From assembly GCA_964019135.1 (NCBI GenBank), contig OZ025249.1:1364001-1428000 (forward strand): a stretch of 64,000 bases of DNA, written 5' to 3'. Below the pieces are notes generated by a model. That model was not told the origin of the DNA, ran no database searches, and worked only from the letters and a program-made list of their open reading frames with translations. The DNA comes from Arenicola marina. Taxonomy: Eukaryota > Annelida > Polychaeta > Arenicolidae. Numbering within the stretch: position 1 is the stretch's first letter; every line of letters begins with the position of its first letter. This document shows positions 15,365 through 32,058 of this stretch, one piece after another. Made by a program: the position numbers and the translations under genes.

Positions 15365-18300
15365 GGAGCATACACTGATGGGTTTACCTTCCACTATGAT
15401 GACTGGAGCATACACTGATGGGTTTAACTTCAACTATAATGACTGGAGCATACACTGATGGGTTAACCTTCCACTATAATGAGTGGAGCATACACTGATG
15501 GGTTTACCTTAGATTATGATGACCGGAGCGTACACTGATGGGTTTACCTTCACTATAATGACTGGGGCATACACTGATGGGCTTACCGTCCACATTAATG
15601 ACTGGAGCATACACTGATGGGTTTACCTTCCACTATAATGACTGGAGCATACACTGATGGGTTTACCTACCACTATAATGACTGGAGCATAAACTTGTGG
15701 GTACCGTCCACATTAATGACTGGAGCATACACTGATGGCTTTACCTTCCACTATAATGACTGGAGCATACACTGATGGGTTTACCTACCACTATAATGAC
15801 TGGAGCATAAACTTGTGGGTACCTTCCACTATAAATGACTGGAGCATACACTGATGGGTTTACCTTCCACTATAATGACTGGAACGTGCACTGATGGGTT
15901 TACCTTCCACTATAATGACTGGAGCATACACTGATGGGTTTATCTTCCGCTATGATAACTGGAGCAAACACTGATGGGTTTACCTTCCACTATGATGACT
16001 GGAGCATACACTGATGAATTTACCTTCAACTATGATGACTGGAACATACACTAATGGGCTTACCTTCCACTATGATGACTAGACCATACGCTGATGGGTT
16101 TACCTTCCACTATAATGACTTGAGTATACACTGATGTGTTTACCGTCCACTATGATGACTGGAGCATACACTGATGGGTTTACCTTCCACTGTAATGACT
16201 GGAGCATGCACTGATGGGTTTACCTTACACTATGATGACTGGAGCATACGCTGATGGGTTTACCTTGCACTATAATAACTGGAGCATACACTGATGGGTT
16301 TACCGTCCACTATGATGACTTGAGCATACACTGATGGGTTTACCTTCCACTATAATGACTGGAGCATACATTGATGGGTTTACTTTCTACTATGATGACT
16401 GGAGCATACGCTGATGGGTTTACCTTCCACAATAATAACTGGAGCATACACTGATGGCTTTACCTTCCACTATAATGACTGGAGCATTCACTGATGGGTT
16501 TACCTTCCACTATAATGACTGGACCATACAATGATGGGTGTATGTTCCACTATAATGACTGGAGCATGCACTGATGGCTTTACCTTCCACTATAATGACT
16601 GGAGCATACACTGATGGGTTTACCTTCCACTATGATGACTGGACTATACACTGATGGGTTTACCTTCCACTATAATGACTGGAGCATGCACTGATGGGTT
16701 TACCTTCCACTATAATGACTGGAGCATACACTGATGGGTTCACCTTCCAATATAATGACTGGAGCATACACGGATGGGTTTACCTTCCACTATCATGACT
16801 GGAGCATACACTGATGGGTTTATCTTCCACTATAATGACTGGAGCATACACTGATCGGTTTACCTTCCACTATAATGACTGGACCATACAATGATGGGTG
16901 TATGTTCCACTATAATGACTGGAACATACACTGATGGGTGTACGTTCAGCTATAATGACTGGAGCATACACTGATGGGTGTACGTTCAACTATAATGACT
17001 GAAGCATACACTGATGGGTGTACGTTCCACCATAATGACTGGAGCATACCCTGATGAGTTTACCTTCCAATATAATGACTGGAGCATACACTGATGGGTT
17101 TACCTTCCAATATAATGACTGGAGCATACACTGATGAATTTACCGTCCACTATGATGACTGGAACATACACTGATGGGTTTACCGTCCACTATGATGACT
17201 GGAGCATACACTGATGGGTTTACCTTCCAATATTATGACTGGAGCATACACTGATGGGTTTACCTTCCACTATTATGACTGGAGCATACGCTGATGGGTT
17301 TACCTTCCACTATAGTAACTGGAGCATACACTGATGGATTTACCTTCCACTATAATGACTGCAGCATACACTGATGGGCTTACCTTCCAGGATGATGACT
17401 GAAGCATACACTGATGGGTTTATCGTCAACTATAATGACTGGAGCATACACTGATGGGTTTACCTTCCACTATGATGACTGGAGCACACACTGATGGGTT
17501 TACCTTCCACTATAATGACAGGAGCATACAATGATGGGTGTACGTTCCACTATAATGACTGGAGCATACACTGATGGGTGTACGTTCCACTATAATGACT
17601 GGAGCATACACTGATGGGTGTACGTTCATCATAATAACTGGAGCATACCCTGATGGGTTTATCTTCAACTATGATGACTGGAGCATACACTGATGGGCTT
17701 ACCTTCCACTATAATGACTGGAGCATACACTGATGGATTCACCTTCCACTATAATGACTGGAGCATACACTGATGGGTTTACCTCCCACTATAATGACTG
17801 GAGCATACAGTGATGGGTGTACGTTCCACTATAATGACTGGAGCATACACTGATGGGTGTACGTTCCACCATAATAACTGGAGTATACACTGATGGGTTT
17901 ACCTTAAACCATGATGACTGGAGCATACACTGATGGGTTTACCTTAACCTATAATGACTGGAGCATACACTGATGGGTTTACCTTCCACTATAATGACTG
18001 GAGCATACACTGATGGGTTTACCTTCCACTATAATGACTGGAGCATACACTGATGGGTTTACCTTCCACTATAATAACTGGAGCATACACTGATGGATTT
18101 ACCTTCCACTATAATGACTGCAGCATACACTGATGGGTTTACCTTCCAGGATGATGACTGAAGCATACACTGATGGGTTTACCTTCCACTATAATGACTG
18201 GGGCATACACTGATGGGTTTACCTTCCACTATAATGACTGGAGCATACACTGATGGGTTTACCTTCCACTATAATGACTGGGGCATACGCTGATGGGTTT

Positions 18301-20025
18301 ACCTTGCACTATAATAACTGGAGCATACACTGATGGGTTTACCTTCCACTATAATGACTGGAGCATACACTGATGGGTTTACCTTCCACTATGATGACTG
18401 GAGCATACACTGATGGGTTTATCTTCAACTATAATGACTGGAGCATACACTGATGGGTTTACCTTCCACTATGATGACTGGACCATACACTGATGGGTGT
18501 ATGTTCCACTATAATGACTGGAGCATACACTGATGGGTGTACGTTCAGCTATAATGACTGGAGCATACACTGATGGGTGTACGTTCCACCATAATGACTG
18601 GAGCATACCCTGGTGAGTTTACCTTCCAATATAATGACTGGAGCATACACTGATGGGGTTACCTTCAAATATAATGACTGGAGCATACACTGATGGATTT
18701 ATCTTCCACTATGATGACTGGAACATACACTGATGGGTTTACCTTCCACTGTAATGACTGGAGCATGCATTGATGGGTTTACCTTACACTATGATGACTG
18801 GAGCATACGCTGATGGGTTTACCTTGCAGTATAATAACTGGAGCATACACTGATGGGTTTACCGTCCACTATGATGACTTGAGCATACACTGATGGGTTT
18901 ACCTTCCACTATAATGACTGGAGCATACATTGATGGGTTTACTTTTTACTATGATGACTGGAGCATACGCTGATGGGTTTACCTTCCACAATAATAACTG
19001 GAGCATACACTGATGGCTTTACCTTCCACTATAATGACTGGAGCATACACTGATGGGTTTACTTTCCACTATGATGACTGGAGCATACACTGATGGGTTT
19101 ATCTTCAACTATAATGACTGGAGCATACACTGATGGGTTTACCTTCCACTATGATGACTGGACCATACACTGATGGGTTTACCTTCCACTATAACGACTG
19201 GAGCATGCACTGATGGCTTTACTTTCCACTATAATGACTGGAGCATACACTGATGGGTTTACCTTCCAATATAATGACTGGAGCATACACGGATGGGTTT
19301 ACCTTCCACTATGATGACTGGAGCATACACTGATGGGTTTATCTTCCACTATAATGACTGGAGCATACACTGATTGGTTTACCTTCCACTATAATGACTG
19401 GACCATACAATGATGGGTGTATGTTCCACTATAATGACTGGAGCATACACTGATGGGTGTACGTTCAGCTATAATGACTGGAGCATACACTGATGGGTGT
19501 ACGTTCAGCTATAATGACTGAAGCATACACTGATGGGTGTACGTTCCACCATAATGACTGGAACCAACCCTGATGAGTTTACCTTCCAATATAATGACTG
19601 GAGCATACACTGATGGGTTTACCTTCCAATATAATGACTGGAGCATACACTGATGGATTTACCTTCCACTATGATGACTGGAACATACACTGATGGGGTT
19701 ACCGTCCACTATGATGACTGGAGCATACGCTGATGGGTTTATCATCCATTATAATGACTGGAGCATACACTGATGGGCTTACCTTACACTATGATGACTG
19801 GAGCATACGCTGATGGGTTTACCGTCCACTATAATAAATGGAGCATACACTGATGGGTTTACCGTCCACTATGATGACTGGAGCATACACTGATGGGTTT
19901 ACCTTCCACTATTATGACTGGAGCATACATTGATGGGTTTACCTTCCACTATGATGACTGGAGCATACGCTGATGGGTTTACCTTTAACTATAATAACTG
20001 GAGCATACACTGATGGATTTACCTT
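15365..20025. repeat. 5,195-bp higher-order repeat, copy 2
   Basis: This matches 10,170-14,830 monomer for monomer at an offset of 5,195 bp. Landmarks are AGATTATGATG at 15,511 versus 10,316, and GATTTATCTTCC at 18,696 versus 13,501. The rare GAACCAACCC monomer also recurs, at about 14,367 and 19,562. The match ends where this copy reads CCGCTATAATGACTGC (20,026) against CCAGGATGATGAC in the other. Confidence 0.82.
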
Positions 20026-23000
20026 CCGCTATAATGACTGCAGCATACACTGATGGGTTTACCTTCCAGGATGATGACTGAAGCATACACTGATGGGTTT
20101 ATCTTCAACTATAATGACTGGAGCATACACTGATGGGTTTACCTTCCACTATAATGACTGGAGCACACACTGATGGGTTTACCTTCCACTATAATGACAG
20201 GAGCATACAATCATGGGTGTACGTTCCACTATAATGACTGGAGCATACACTGATGGGTGTACGTTCCACTATAATGACTGGAGCATACACTGATGGGTGT
20301 ACGTTCACCATAATAACTGGAGCATACCCTGATGGGTTTATCTTCAACTTTGATGACTGGAGCATACACTGATGGGTTTACCTTCCACTATAATGACTGG
20401 AGCACACACTGATGGATTCACCTTCCACTATAATGACTGGAGCATACACTGATGGGTTTACCTCCCACTATAATGACTGGAGCATACAGTGATGGGTGTA
20501 CGTTCCACTATAATGACTGGAGCATACACTGATGGGTGTACGTTCCACCATAATAACTGGAGTATACACTGATGGGTTTACCTTAAACCATGATGACTGG
20601 AGCATACACTGATGGGTTTACCTTCCACTATAATGACTGGAGCATACACTGATGGGTTTACCTTCCACTATAATGACTGGAGCATACACTGATGGGTTTA
20701 CCTTCCACTATGATGACTGGAGCATACACTGATGGGTGTACGTTCCATGATAATAACTGGAGCATACACTGATGGGTTTACTTCCAACTATGATGACTGG
20801 AGCATACACTGATGGGTTTACCTTCCACTATAATGACTGGGGCATACACTGATGGGTTTACCTTCCACTATAATGACTGGAGCATACACTGATGGGTTTA
20901 CCTTCCACTATAATGACTGGAGCATAGACTGATGATTTTACCTTCCACTATGATGACTGGAGCATACAGTGATGGGTTTACCTTCAACTATGATGACTGG
21001 AACATACACTGATGGGTTTAATTTCCACTATAATCACTGGAGTATACACTGATGGGTTTACCTTCCACTATAATGACTGGAGCATACACTGATGGATTTA
21101 CCTTCCACTTTAATGACTGGAGCATACACTGATGGGTTTATCTCCCACTATAATGACTGGAGCATACGCTGATGGGTTTATCTTCCACTATGATGACTGG
21201 AGCATACACTGATGGGTTTATCTTCCACTATTATGACTGGAGCATACACTGATGGGTTTACCTTCCACTATAATGACTGGAGCATACACTGATGGGTTTA
21301 CCTTCCACTATAATGACTGGAGCATACACTGATGGGTTTACCTTCTACTATAATGACTGAAGCATGCACGGATGGGTTTACCTTCCACTATAATGACTGG
21401 AGCATACACTGATGGGTTTACCTTCTACTATAATGACTGGAATATGCACTGATGGGTTTACCTTCCACTATAATGACTGGAGCATACACTGATGGGTTTA
21501 CCTTCCACTATAATGACTGGAGTATACACTGATGGGTTTATCTTCCGCTATAATGACTGGAGCATACACTGATGGGTTTACCTTCCACTATAATGACTGG
21601 AGCATACACTGATGGGTTTACCTTCTACTATGATGACTGGAGCATGCACTGATGGGTTTACCTTCCACTATAATGACTAGAGCATACACTGATGGGTTTA
21701 CCTTCCACTATGGTAACTGGAGTAAACACTGATGGGTTTACCTTCCACTATAATGAATGGAGCATACACTGATGGGTTACCCTTCCACTATAATGAGTGG
21801 AGCATACACTGGTGGGTTTACCTTCCACTATGATGACCGGAGCGTACACTGATAGGTTTACCTTCACTATAATGACTGGGGCATACACTGATGGGTTTGC
21901 CGTCCACATTAATGACTGGAGCATACACTGATGGGTTTACCTTCCACTATAATGACTGGAGCATACACTGATGGGTTTACCTCCCACTATGATGACTGGA
22001 GCATACACTGATGGGTTTACCTACCACTATAATGACTGGAGCATAAACTTGTGGGTATCTTCCACTATAATTACTGGAGCATACACTGATGGGTTTACCT
22101 TCCACTATAATGACTGGAACGTGCACTGATGGGTTTACCTTCCACTATAATGACTGGAGCATAAACTGATGGGTTTACCTTCCACTATAATGACTGGGGC
22201 ATACACTGATGGGTTTACCTTCCTCTATAATGACTGGAGCATACACTGATGGGTTTACCTTCCACTATAATGACTGGAGCATAGACTGATGATTTTACCT
22301 TCCACTATGATGACTGGAGCATACAGTGATGGGTTTACCTTCAACTATGATGACTGGAACATACACTGATGGGTTTAATTTCCACTATAATCACTGGAGT
22401 ATACACTGATGGGTTTACCTTCCACTATAATGACTGGAGCATAAAATGATGGATTTACCTTCCCCTTTAATGACTGGAGCATACACTGATGGGTTTACCT
22501 TCCACGATGATGACTGGAGCATACACTGATGGGTTAAACTTCAACTATAATGACTGGGGCATACACTGATGGGTTTAACTGCCACTATAATGACTGGAGC
22601 ATACACTGATGGCTTTACCTTCCACTATGATGACTGGAGCATACACTGATGGGTTTATCTCCCACTATAATGACTGGAGCATACGCTGATGGGTTTACCT
22701 TCCACTATGATGACTGGAGCATATACTGATGGGTTTATCTTCCACTATGATGACTGGAGCATACACTGATGGGTTTATCTTCCACTATTATGACTGGAGC
22801 ATACACTGATGGGTTTACCTTCCACTATAATGACTGGAGCATACACTGATGGGTTTACGTTCCACTATAATGACTGGAGCATACACTGATGGGTTTACCT
22901 TCTACTATAATGACTGAAGCATGCACGGATGGGTTTACCTTCCACTATAATGACTGGAGCATACACTGATGGGTTTACCTTCTACTATAATGACTGGAAT

Positions 23001-24984
23001 ATGCACTGATGGGTTTACCTTCCACTATAATGACTGGAGCATACACTGATGGGTTTACCTTCCACTATAATGACTGGAGTATACACTGATAGGTTTATCT
23101 TCCGCTATAATGACTGGAGCATACACTGATGGGTTTACCTTCCACTATAATGACTGGAGCATACACTGATGGGTTTACCTTCTACTATGACGACTGGAGC
23201 ATGCACTGATGGGTTTACCTTCCACTATAATGACTAGAGCATACACTGATGGGTTTACCTTCCACTATGGTAACTGGAGTAAACACTGATGGGTTTACCT
23301 TCCACTATAATGAATGGAGCATACACTGATGGGTTTAACTCCAACTATAATGACTGGAGCATACACTGATGGGTTACCCTTCCACTATAATGAGTGGAGC
23401 ATACACTGATGGGTTTACCTTCCACTATGATGACCGGAGCGTACACTGATAGGTTTACCTTCACTATAATGACTGGGGCATACACTGATGGGTTTGCCGT
23501 CCACATTAATGACTGGAGCATACACTGATGGGTTTACCTTCCACTATAATGACTGGAGCATACACTGATGGGTTTACCTCCCACTATGATGACTGGAGCA
23601 TACACTGATGGGTTTACCTACCACTATAATGACTGGAGCATAAACTTGTTGGTATCTTCCACTATAATTACTGGAGCATACACTGATGGGTTTACCTTCC
23701 ACTATAATGACTGGAACGTGCACTGATGGGTTTACCTTCCACTATAATGACTGGAGCATAAACTGATGGGTTTACCTTCCACTATAATGACTGGAACGTG
23801 CACTGATGGGTTTACCTTCCACTATAATGACTGGAGCATACACTGATGGGTTTATCTTCCGCTATGATAACTGGAGCAAACACTGATGGGTTTACCTTCC
23901 ACTATGATGACTGGAGCATACACTGATGGGTTTACCTTCCACTATTATGACTGGAGCATACATTGATGGGATTACCTTCCACTATGATGACTGGAGCATA
24001 CGCTGATGGGTTTACCTGTAACTATAATAACTGGAGCATACACTGATGGATTTACCTTCCGCTATAATGACTGCAGCATACACTGATGGGCTTACCTTCC
24101 AGGATGATGACTGAAGCATACACTGATGGGTTTATCTTCAACTATAATGACTGGAGCATACACTGATGGGTTTACCTTCCACTATAATGACTGGAGCACA
24201 CACTGATGGGTTTACCTTCCACTATAATGACAGGAGCATACAATCATGGGTGTACGTTCCACTATAATGACTGGAGCATACACTGATGGGTGTACGTTCC
24301 ACTATAATGACTGGAGCATACACTGATGGGTGTACGTTCACCATAATAACTGGAGCATACCCTGATGGGTTTATCTTCCACTATAATGACTGGAGCATAC
24401 ACTGATTGGTTTACCTTCCACTATAATGACTGGACCATACAATGATGGGTGTATGTTCCACTATAATGACTGGAGCATACACTGATGGGTGTACGTTCAG
24501 CTATAATGACTGGAGCATACACTGATGGGTGTACGTTCAGCTATAATGACTGAAGCATACACTGATGGGTGTACGTTCTACCATAATGACTGGAACATAC
24601 CCTGATGAGTTTACCTTCCAATATAATGACTGGAGCATACACTGATGGGTTTACCTTCCAATATAATGACTGGAGCATACACTGATGGATTTACCTTCCA
24701 CTATGATGACTGGAGCATACACTGATGGGGTTACCGTCCACTATGATGACTGGAGCATACGCTGATGGGTTTATCTTCCATTATAATGACTGGAGCATAC
24801 ACTGATGGGCTTACCTTACACTATGATGACTGGAGCATACGCTGATGGGTTTACCGTCCACTATAATAAATGGAGCATACACTGATGGGTTTACCGTCCA
24901 CTATGATGACTGGAGCATACACTGATGGGTTTACCTTCCACTATTATGACTGGAGCATACATTGATGGGTTTACCTTCCACTAT

Positions 24985-27660
24985 GATGACTGGAGCATAC
25001 GCTGATGGGTTTACCTTTAACTATAATAACTGGAGCATACACTGATGGATTTACCTTCCGCTATAATGACTGCAGCATACACTGATGGGCTTACCTTCCA
25101 GGATGATGACTGAAGCATACACTGATGGGTTTATCTTCAACTATAATGACTGGAGCATACACTGATGGGTTTACCTTCCACTATAATGACTGGAGCACAC
25201 ACTGATGGGTTTACCTTCCACTATAATGACAGGAGCATACAATCATGGGTGTACGTTCCACTATAATGACTGGAGCATACACTGATGGGTGTACGTTCCA
25301 CTATAATGACTGGAGCATACACTGATGGGTGTACGTTCACCATAATAACTGGAGCATACCCTGATGGGTTTATCTTCAACTTTGATGACTGGAGCATACA
25401 CTGATGGGTTTACCTTCCACTATAATGACTGGAGCACACACTGATGGATTCACCTTCCACTATAATGACTGGAGCATACACTGATGGGTTTACCTCCCAC
25501 TATAATGACTGGAGCATACAGTGATGGGTGTACGTTCCACCATAATGACTGGAGCATACACTGATGGGTGTACGTTCACCATAATAACTGGAGTATACAC
25601 TGATGGGTTTACCTTAAACCATGATGACTGGAGCATACACTGATGGGTTTACCTTCCACTATAATGACTGGAGCATACACTGATGGGTTTACCTTCCACT
25701 ATAATGACTGGAGCATACACTGATGGGTTTACCTTCCACTATGATGACTGGAGCATACACTGATGGGTGTACGTTCCATGATAATAACTGGAGCATACAC
25801 TGATGGGTTTACTTTCAACTATGATGACTGGAGCATACACTGATGGGTTTACCTTCCACTATAATGACTGGGGCATACACTGATGGGTTTACCTTCCACT
25901 ATAATGACTGGAGCATACACTGATGGGTTTACCTTCCACTATAATGACTGGAGCATAGACTGATGATTTTACCTTCCACTATGATGACTGGAGCATACAG
26001 TGATGGGTTTACCTTCAACTATGATGACTGGAACATACACTGATGGGTTTAATTTCCACTATAATCACTGGAGTATAAACTGATGGGTTTACCTTCCACT
26101 ATAATGACTGGAGCATACACTGATGGATTTACCTTCCACTTTAATGACTGGAGCATACACTGATGGGTTTACCTTCAACGATGATGACTGGAGCATACAC
26201 TGATGGGTTAAACTTCAACTATAATGACTGGGGCATACACTGATGGGTTTAACTGCCACTATAATGACTGGAGCATACACTGATGGGTTTACCTTCCACT
26301 ATGATGACTGGAGCATAAACTGATGGGTTTATCTCCCACTATAATGACTGGAGCATACGCTGATCGGTTTACCTTCCACTATGATGACTGGAGCATATAC
26401 TGATGGGTTTATCTTCCACTATGATGACTGGAGCATACACTGATGGGTTTATCTTCCACTATTATGACTGGAGCATACACTGATGGGTTTACCTTCCACT
26501 ATAATGACTGGAGCATACACTGATGGGTTTACCTTCCACTATAATGACTGGAGCATACACTGATGGGTTTACCTTCTACTATAATGACTGAAGCATGCAC
26601 GGATGGGTTTACCTTCCACTATAATGACTGGAGCATACACTGATGGGTTTACCTTCTACTATAATGACTGGAATATGCACTGATGGGTTTACCTTCCACT
26701 ATAATGACTGGAGCATACACTGATGGGTTTACCTTCCACTATAATGACTGGAGTATACACTGATGGGTTTATCCTCCGCTATAATGACTGGAGCATACAC
26801 TGATGGGTTTACCTTCCACTATAATGACTGGAGCATACACTGATGGGTTTACCTTCTACTATGATGACTGGAGCATGCACTGATGGGTTTACCTTCCACT
26901 ATAATGACTAGAGCATACACTGATGGGTTTACCTTCCACTATGGTAACTGGAGTAAACACTGATGGGTTTACCTTCCACTATAATGAATGGAGCATACAC
27001 TGATGGGTTTAACTCCAACTATAATGACTGGAGCATACACTGATGGGTTACCCTTCCACTATAATGAGTGGAGCATACACTGATGGGTTTACCTTCCACT
27101 ATGATGACCGGAGCGTACACTGATAGGTTTACCTTCACTACAATGACTGGGGCATACACTGATGGGTTTGCCGTCCACATTAATGACTGGAGCATACACT
27201 GATGGGTTTACCTTCCACTATAATGACTGGAGCATACACTGATGGGTTTACCTCCCACTATGATGACTGGAGCATACACTGATGGGCTTACCTACCACTA
27301 TAATGACTGGAGCATAAACTTGTATGTATCTTCCACTATAATTACTGGAGCATACACTGATGGGTTTACCTTCCACTATAATGACTGGAACGTGCACTGA
27401 TGGGTTTACCTTCCACTATAATGACTGGAGCATAAACTGATGGGTTTACCTTCCACTATAATGACTGGAACGTGCACTGATGGGTTTACCTTCCACTATA
27501 ATGACTGGAGCATACACTGATGGGTTTATCTTCCGCTATGATAACTGGAGCAAACACTGATGGGTTTACCTTCCACTATGATGACTGGAGCATACACTGA
27601 TGAATTTACCTTCAACTATGATGACTGGAACACACACTGATGGGTTTACCTTCCACTATG
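24985..27660. repeat. About 2.65-kb higher-order repeat, copy 1
   Basis: This block recurs next to itself at an offset of 2,675 bp, falling to 2,635 bp after one 40-bp monomer is lost in the second copy. Landmarks are CAACTTTGATGACTGG at 25,377 and 28,052 (offset 2,675), and TATGGTAACTGG at 26,940 and 29,575 (offset 2,635). Both copies share the odd GGGTTAAACTTC monomer and the CTTGTATGTATC short monomer, here at about 27,319. The edges are approximate. Confidence 0.7.
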
Positions 27661-30400
27661 ATGACTGGAGCATACGCTGATGGGTTTACCTTCCACTATA
27701 ATAACTGGAGCATACACTGATGGATTTACCTTCCGCTATAATGACTGCAGCATACACTGATGGGCTTACCTTCCAGGATGATGACTGAAGCATACACTGA
27801 TGGGTTTATCTTCAACTATAATGACTGGAGCATACACTGATGGGTTTACCTTCCACTATAATGACTGGAGCACACACTGATGGGTTTACCTTCCACTATA
27901 ATGACAGGAGCATACAATCATGGGTGTACGTTCCACTATAATGACTGGAGCATACACTGATGGGTGTACGTTCCACTATAATGACTGGAGCATACACTGA
28001 TGGGTGTACGTTCACCATAATAACTGGAGCATACCCTGATGGGTTTATCTTCAACTTTGATGACTGGAGCATACACTGATGGGTTTACCTTCCACTATAA
28101 TGACTGGAGCACACACTGATGGATTCACCTTCCACTATAATGACTGGAGCATACACTGATGGGTTTACCTCCCACTATAATGACTGGAGCATACAGTGAT
28201 GGGTGTACGTTCCACCATAATGACTGGAGCATACACTGATGGGTGTACGTTCACCATAATAACTGGAGTATACACTGATGGGTTTACCTTAAACCATGAT
28301 GACTGGAGCACACACTGATGGGTTTACCTTCCACTATAATAACTGGAGCATACACTGATGGGTTTACCTTCCACTATAATGACTGGAGCATACACTGATG
28401 GGTTTACCTTCCACTATGATGACTGGAGCATACACTGATGGGTGTACGTTCCATGATAATAACTGGAGCATACACTGATGGGTTTACTTTCAACTATGAT
28501 GACTGGAGCATACACTGATGGGTTTACCTTCCACTATAATGACTGGGGCATACACTGATGGGTTTACCTTCCACTATAATGACTGGAGCATAGACTGATG
28601 ATTTTACCGTCCACTATGATGACTGGAGCATACAGTGATGGGTTTACCTTCAACTATGATGACTGGAACATACACTGATGGGTTTAATTTCCACTATAAT
28701 CACTGGAGCATAAACTGATGGGTTTACCTTCCACTATAATGACTGGAGCATACACTGATGGATTTACCTTCCACTTTAATGACTGGAGCATACACTGATG
28801 GGTTTACCTTCAACGATGATGACTGGAGCATACACTGATGGGTTAAACTTCAACTATAATGACTGGGGCATACACTGATGGGTTTAACTGCCACTATAAT
28901 GACTGGAGCATACACTGATGGGTTTACCTTCCACTATGATGACTGGAGCATAAACTGATGGGTTTATCTCCCACTATAATCACTGGAGCATACGCTGATC
29001 GGTTTACCTTCCACTATGATGACTGGAGCATATACTGATGGGTTTATCTTCCACTATGATGACTGGAGCATACACTGATGGGTTTATCTTCCACTATTAT
29101 GACTGGAGCATACACTGATGGGTTTACCTTCCACTATAATGACTGGAGCATACACTGATGGGTTTACCTTCCACTATAATGACTGGAGCATACACTGATG
29201 GGTTTACCTTCTACTATAATGACTGAAGCATGCACGGATGGGTTTACCTTCCACTATAATGACTGGAGCATACACTGATGGGTTTACCTTCTACTATAAT
29301 GACTGGAATATGCACTGATGGGTTTACCTTCCACTATAATGACTGGAGCATACACTGATGGGTTTACCTTCCACTATAATGACTGGAGTATACACTGATG
29401 GGTTTATCTTCCGCTATAATGACTGGAGCATACACTGATGGGTTTACCTTCCACTATAATGACTGGAGCATACACTGATGGGTTTACCTTCTACTATGAT
29501 GACTGGAGCATGCACTGATGGGTTTACCTTCCACTATAATGACTAGAGCATACACTGATGGGTTTACCTTCCACTATGGTAACTGGAGTAAACACTGATG
29601 GGTTTACCTTCCACTATAATGAATGGAGCATACACTGATGGGTTTAACTCCAACTATAATGACTGGAGCATACACTGATGGGTTACCCTTCCACTATAAT
29701 GAGTGGAGCATACACTGATGGGTTTACCTTCCACTATGATGACCGGAGCGTACACTGATAGGTTTACCTTCACTATAATGACTGGGGCATACACTGATGG
29801 GTTTGCCGTCCACATTAATGACTGGAGCATACACTGATGGGTTTACCTTCCACTATAATGACTGGAGCATACACTGATGGGTTTACCTCCCACTATGATG
29901 ACTGGAGCATACACTGATGGGCTTACCTACCACTATAATGACTGGAGCATAAACTTGTATGTATCTTCCACTATAATTACTGGAGCATACACTGATGGGT
30001 TTACCTTCCACTATAATGACTGGAACGTGCACTGATGGGTTTACCTTCCACTATAATGACTGGAGCATAAACTGATGGGTTTACCTTCCACTATAATGAC
30101 TGGAACGTGCACTGATGGGTTTACCTTCCACTATAATGACTGGAGCATACACTGATGGGTTTATCTTCCGCTATGATAACTGGAGCAAACACTGATGGGT
30201 TTACCTTCCACTATGATGACTGGAGCATACACTGATGAATTTACCTTCAACTATGATGACTGGAACACACACTGATGGGTTTACCTTCCACTATGATGAC
30301 TGGAGCATACGCTGATGGGTTTACCTTCCACTATAATAACTGGAGCATACACTGATGGATTTACCTTCCACTATAATGACTGCAGCATACACTGATGGGT
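27661..30400. repeat. About 2.65-kb higher-order repeat, copy 2
   Basis: This is the tandem neighbour of 24,985-27,660 with the same monomer order. It includes CTTGTATGTATC at about 29,953, which in this window appears only in these two copies. Other short monomers read CTTGTGGGTACC or CTTGTGGGTATC. One monomer has been lost, between the GGGGCATAC and CATAGACTG monomers near 28,560-28,590. Confidence 0.68.
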
Positions 30401-32058
30401 GTACGTTCCACTATAATGACTGGAGCATACACTGATGGGTGTACGTTCACCATAATAACTGGAGCATACCCTGATGGGTTTATCTTCAACTTTGATGACT
30501 GGAGCATACACTGATGGGTTTACCTTCCACTATAATGACTGGAGCATACACTGATGGATTCACCTTCCACTATAATGACTGGAGCATACACTGATGGGTT
30601 TACCTCCCACTATAATGACTGGAGCATACAGTGATGGGTGTACGTTCCACTATAATGACTGGAGCATACACTGATGGGTGTACGTTCCACCATAATAACT
30701 GGAGTATACACTGATGGGTTTACCTTAAACCATGATGACTGGAGCATACACTGATGGGTTTACCTTCCACTATAATGACTGGAGCATACACTGATGGGTT
30801 TACCTTCCACTATAATGACTGGAGCATACACTGATGGGTTTACCTTCCACTATGATGACTGGAGCATACACTGATGGGTGTACGTTCCATGATAATAACT
30901 GGAGCATACACTGATGGGTTTACTTTCAACTATGATGACTGGAGCATACACTGATGGGTTTACCTTCCACTATGATGACTGGGGCATACACTGATGGGTT
31001 TACCTTCCACTATTATGACTGGAGCATACACTGATGGGTTTACCTTCCACTATAATGACTGGAGCATACACTGATGGGTTTACCTTCCACTATAATGACT
31101 GGAGCATACACTGATGGGTTTACCTTCTACTATAATGACTGGAGCATGCACGGATGGGTTTATCTTCCACTATAATGACTGGAGCATACACTGATGGGTT
31201 TACCTTCTACTATAATGACTGCAATATGCACTGATGGGTTTACCTTCCACTATAATGACTGGAGCATACACTGATGGGTTTACCTTCCACTATAATGACT
31301 GGAGTATACACTGATGATTTTACCTTCCACTATGATGACTGGAGCATACACTGATGGGTTTACCTTCCACTATAATGACTGGAGCATACACTGATGGGTT
31401 TACCTTCCACTATAATCACTGGAGTATACACTGATGGGTTTACCTTCCACTATTATGACTGGAGCATACACTGATGGGTTTACCTTCCACTATAATGACT
31501 GGAGCATACACTGATGGGTTTACCTTCCACTATAATGACTGGAGCATACACTGATGGGTTTACCTTCTACTATAATGACTGGAGCATGCACGGATGGGTT
31601 TACCTTCCACTATAATGACTGGAGCATACACTGATGGGTTTACCTTCTACTATAATGACTGGAATATGCACTGATGGGTTTACCTTCCACTATAATGACT
31701 GGAGCATACACTGATGGGTCTACCTTCCACTATAATGACTGGAGTATACACTGATGGGTTTATCTTCCGCTATAATGACTGGAGCATACACTGATGGGTT
31801 TACCTTCCACTATAATGACTGGAGCATACACTGATGGGTTTACCTTCCACTATAATGACTGGAGCATACACTGATGGGTTTACCTTCTACTATGATGACT
31901 GGAGCAAGCACTGATGGGTTTACCTTCCACTATAATGACTAGAGCATACACTGATGGGTTTACCTTCCACTATGGTAACTGGAGTAAACGCTGATGGGTT
32001 TACCTTCCACTATAATGAATGGAGCATACACTGATGGCTTTACCTTCCACTATGATGA

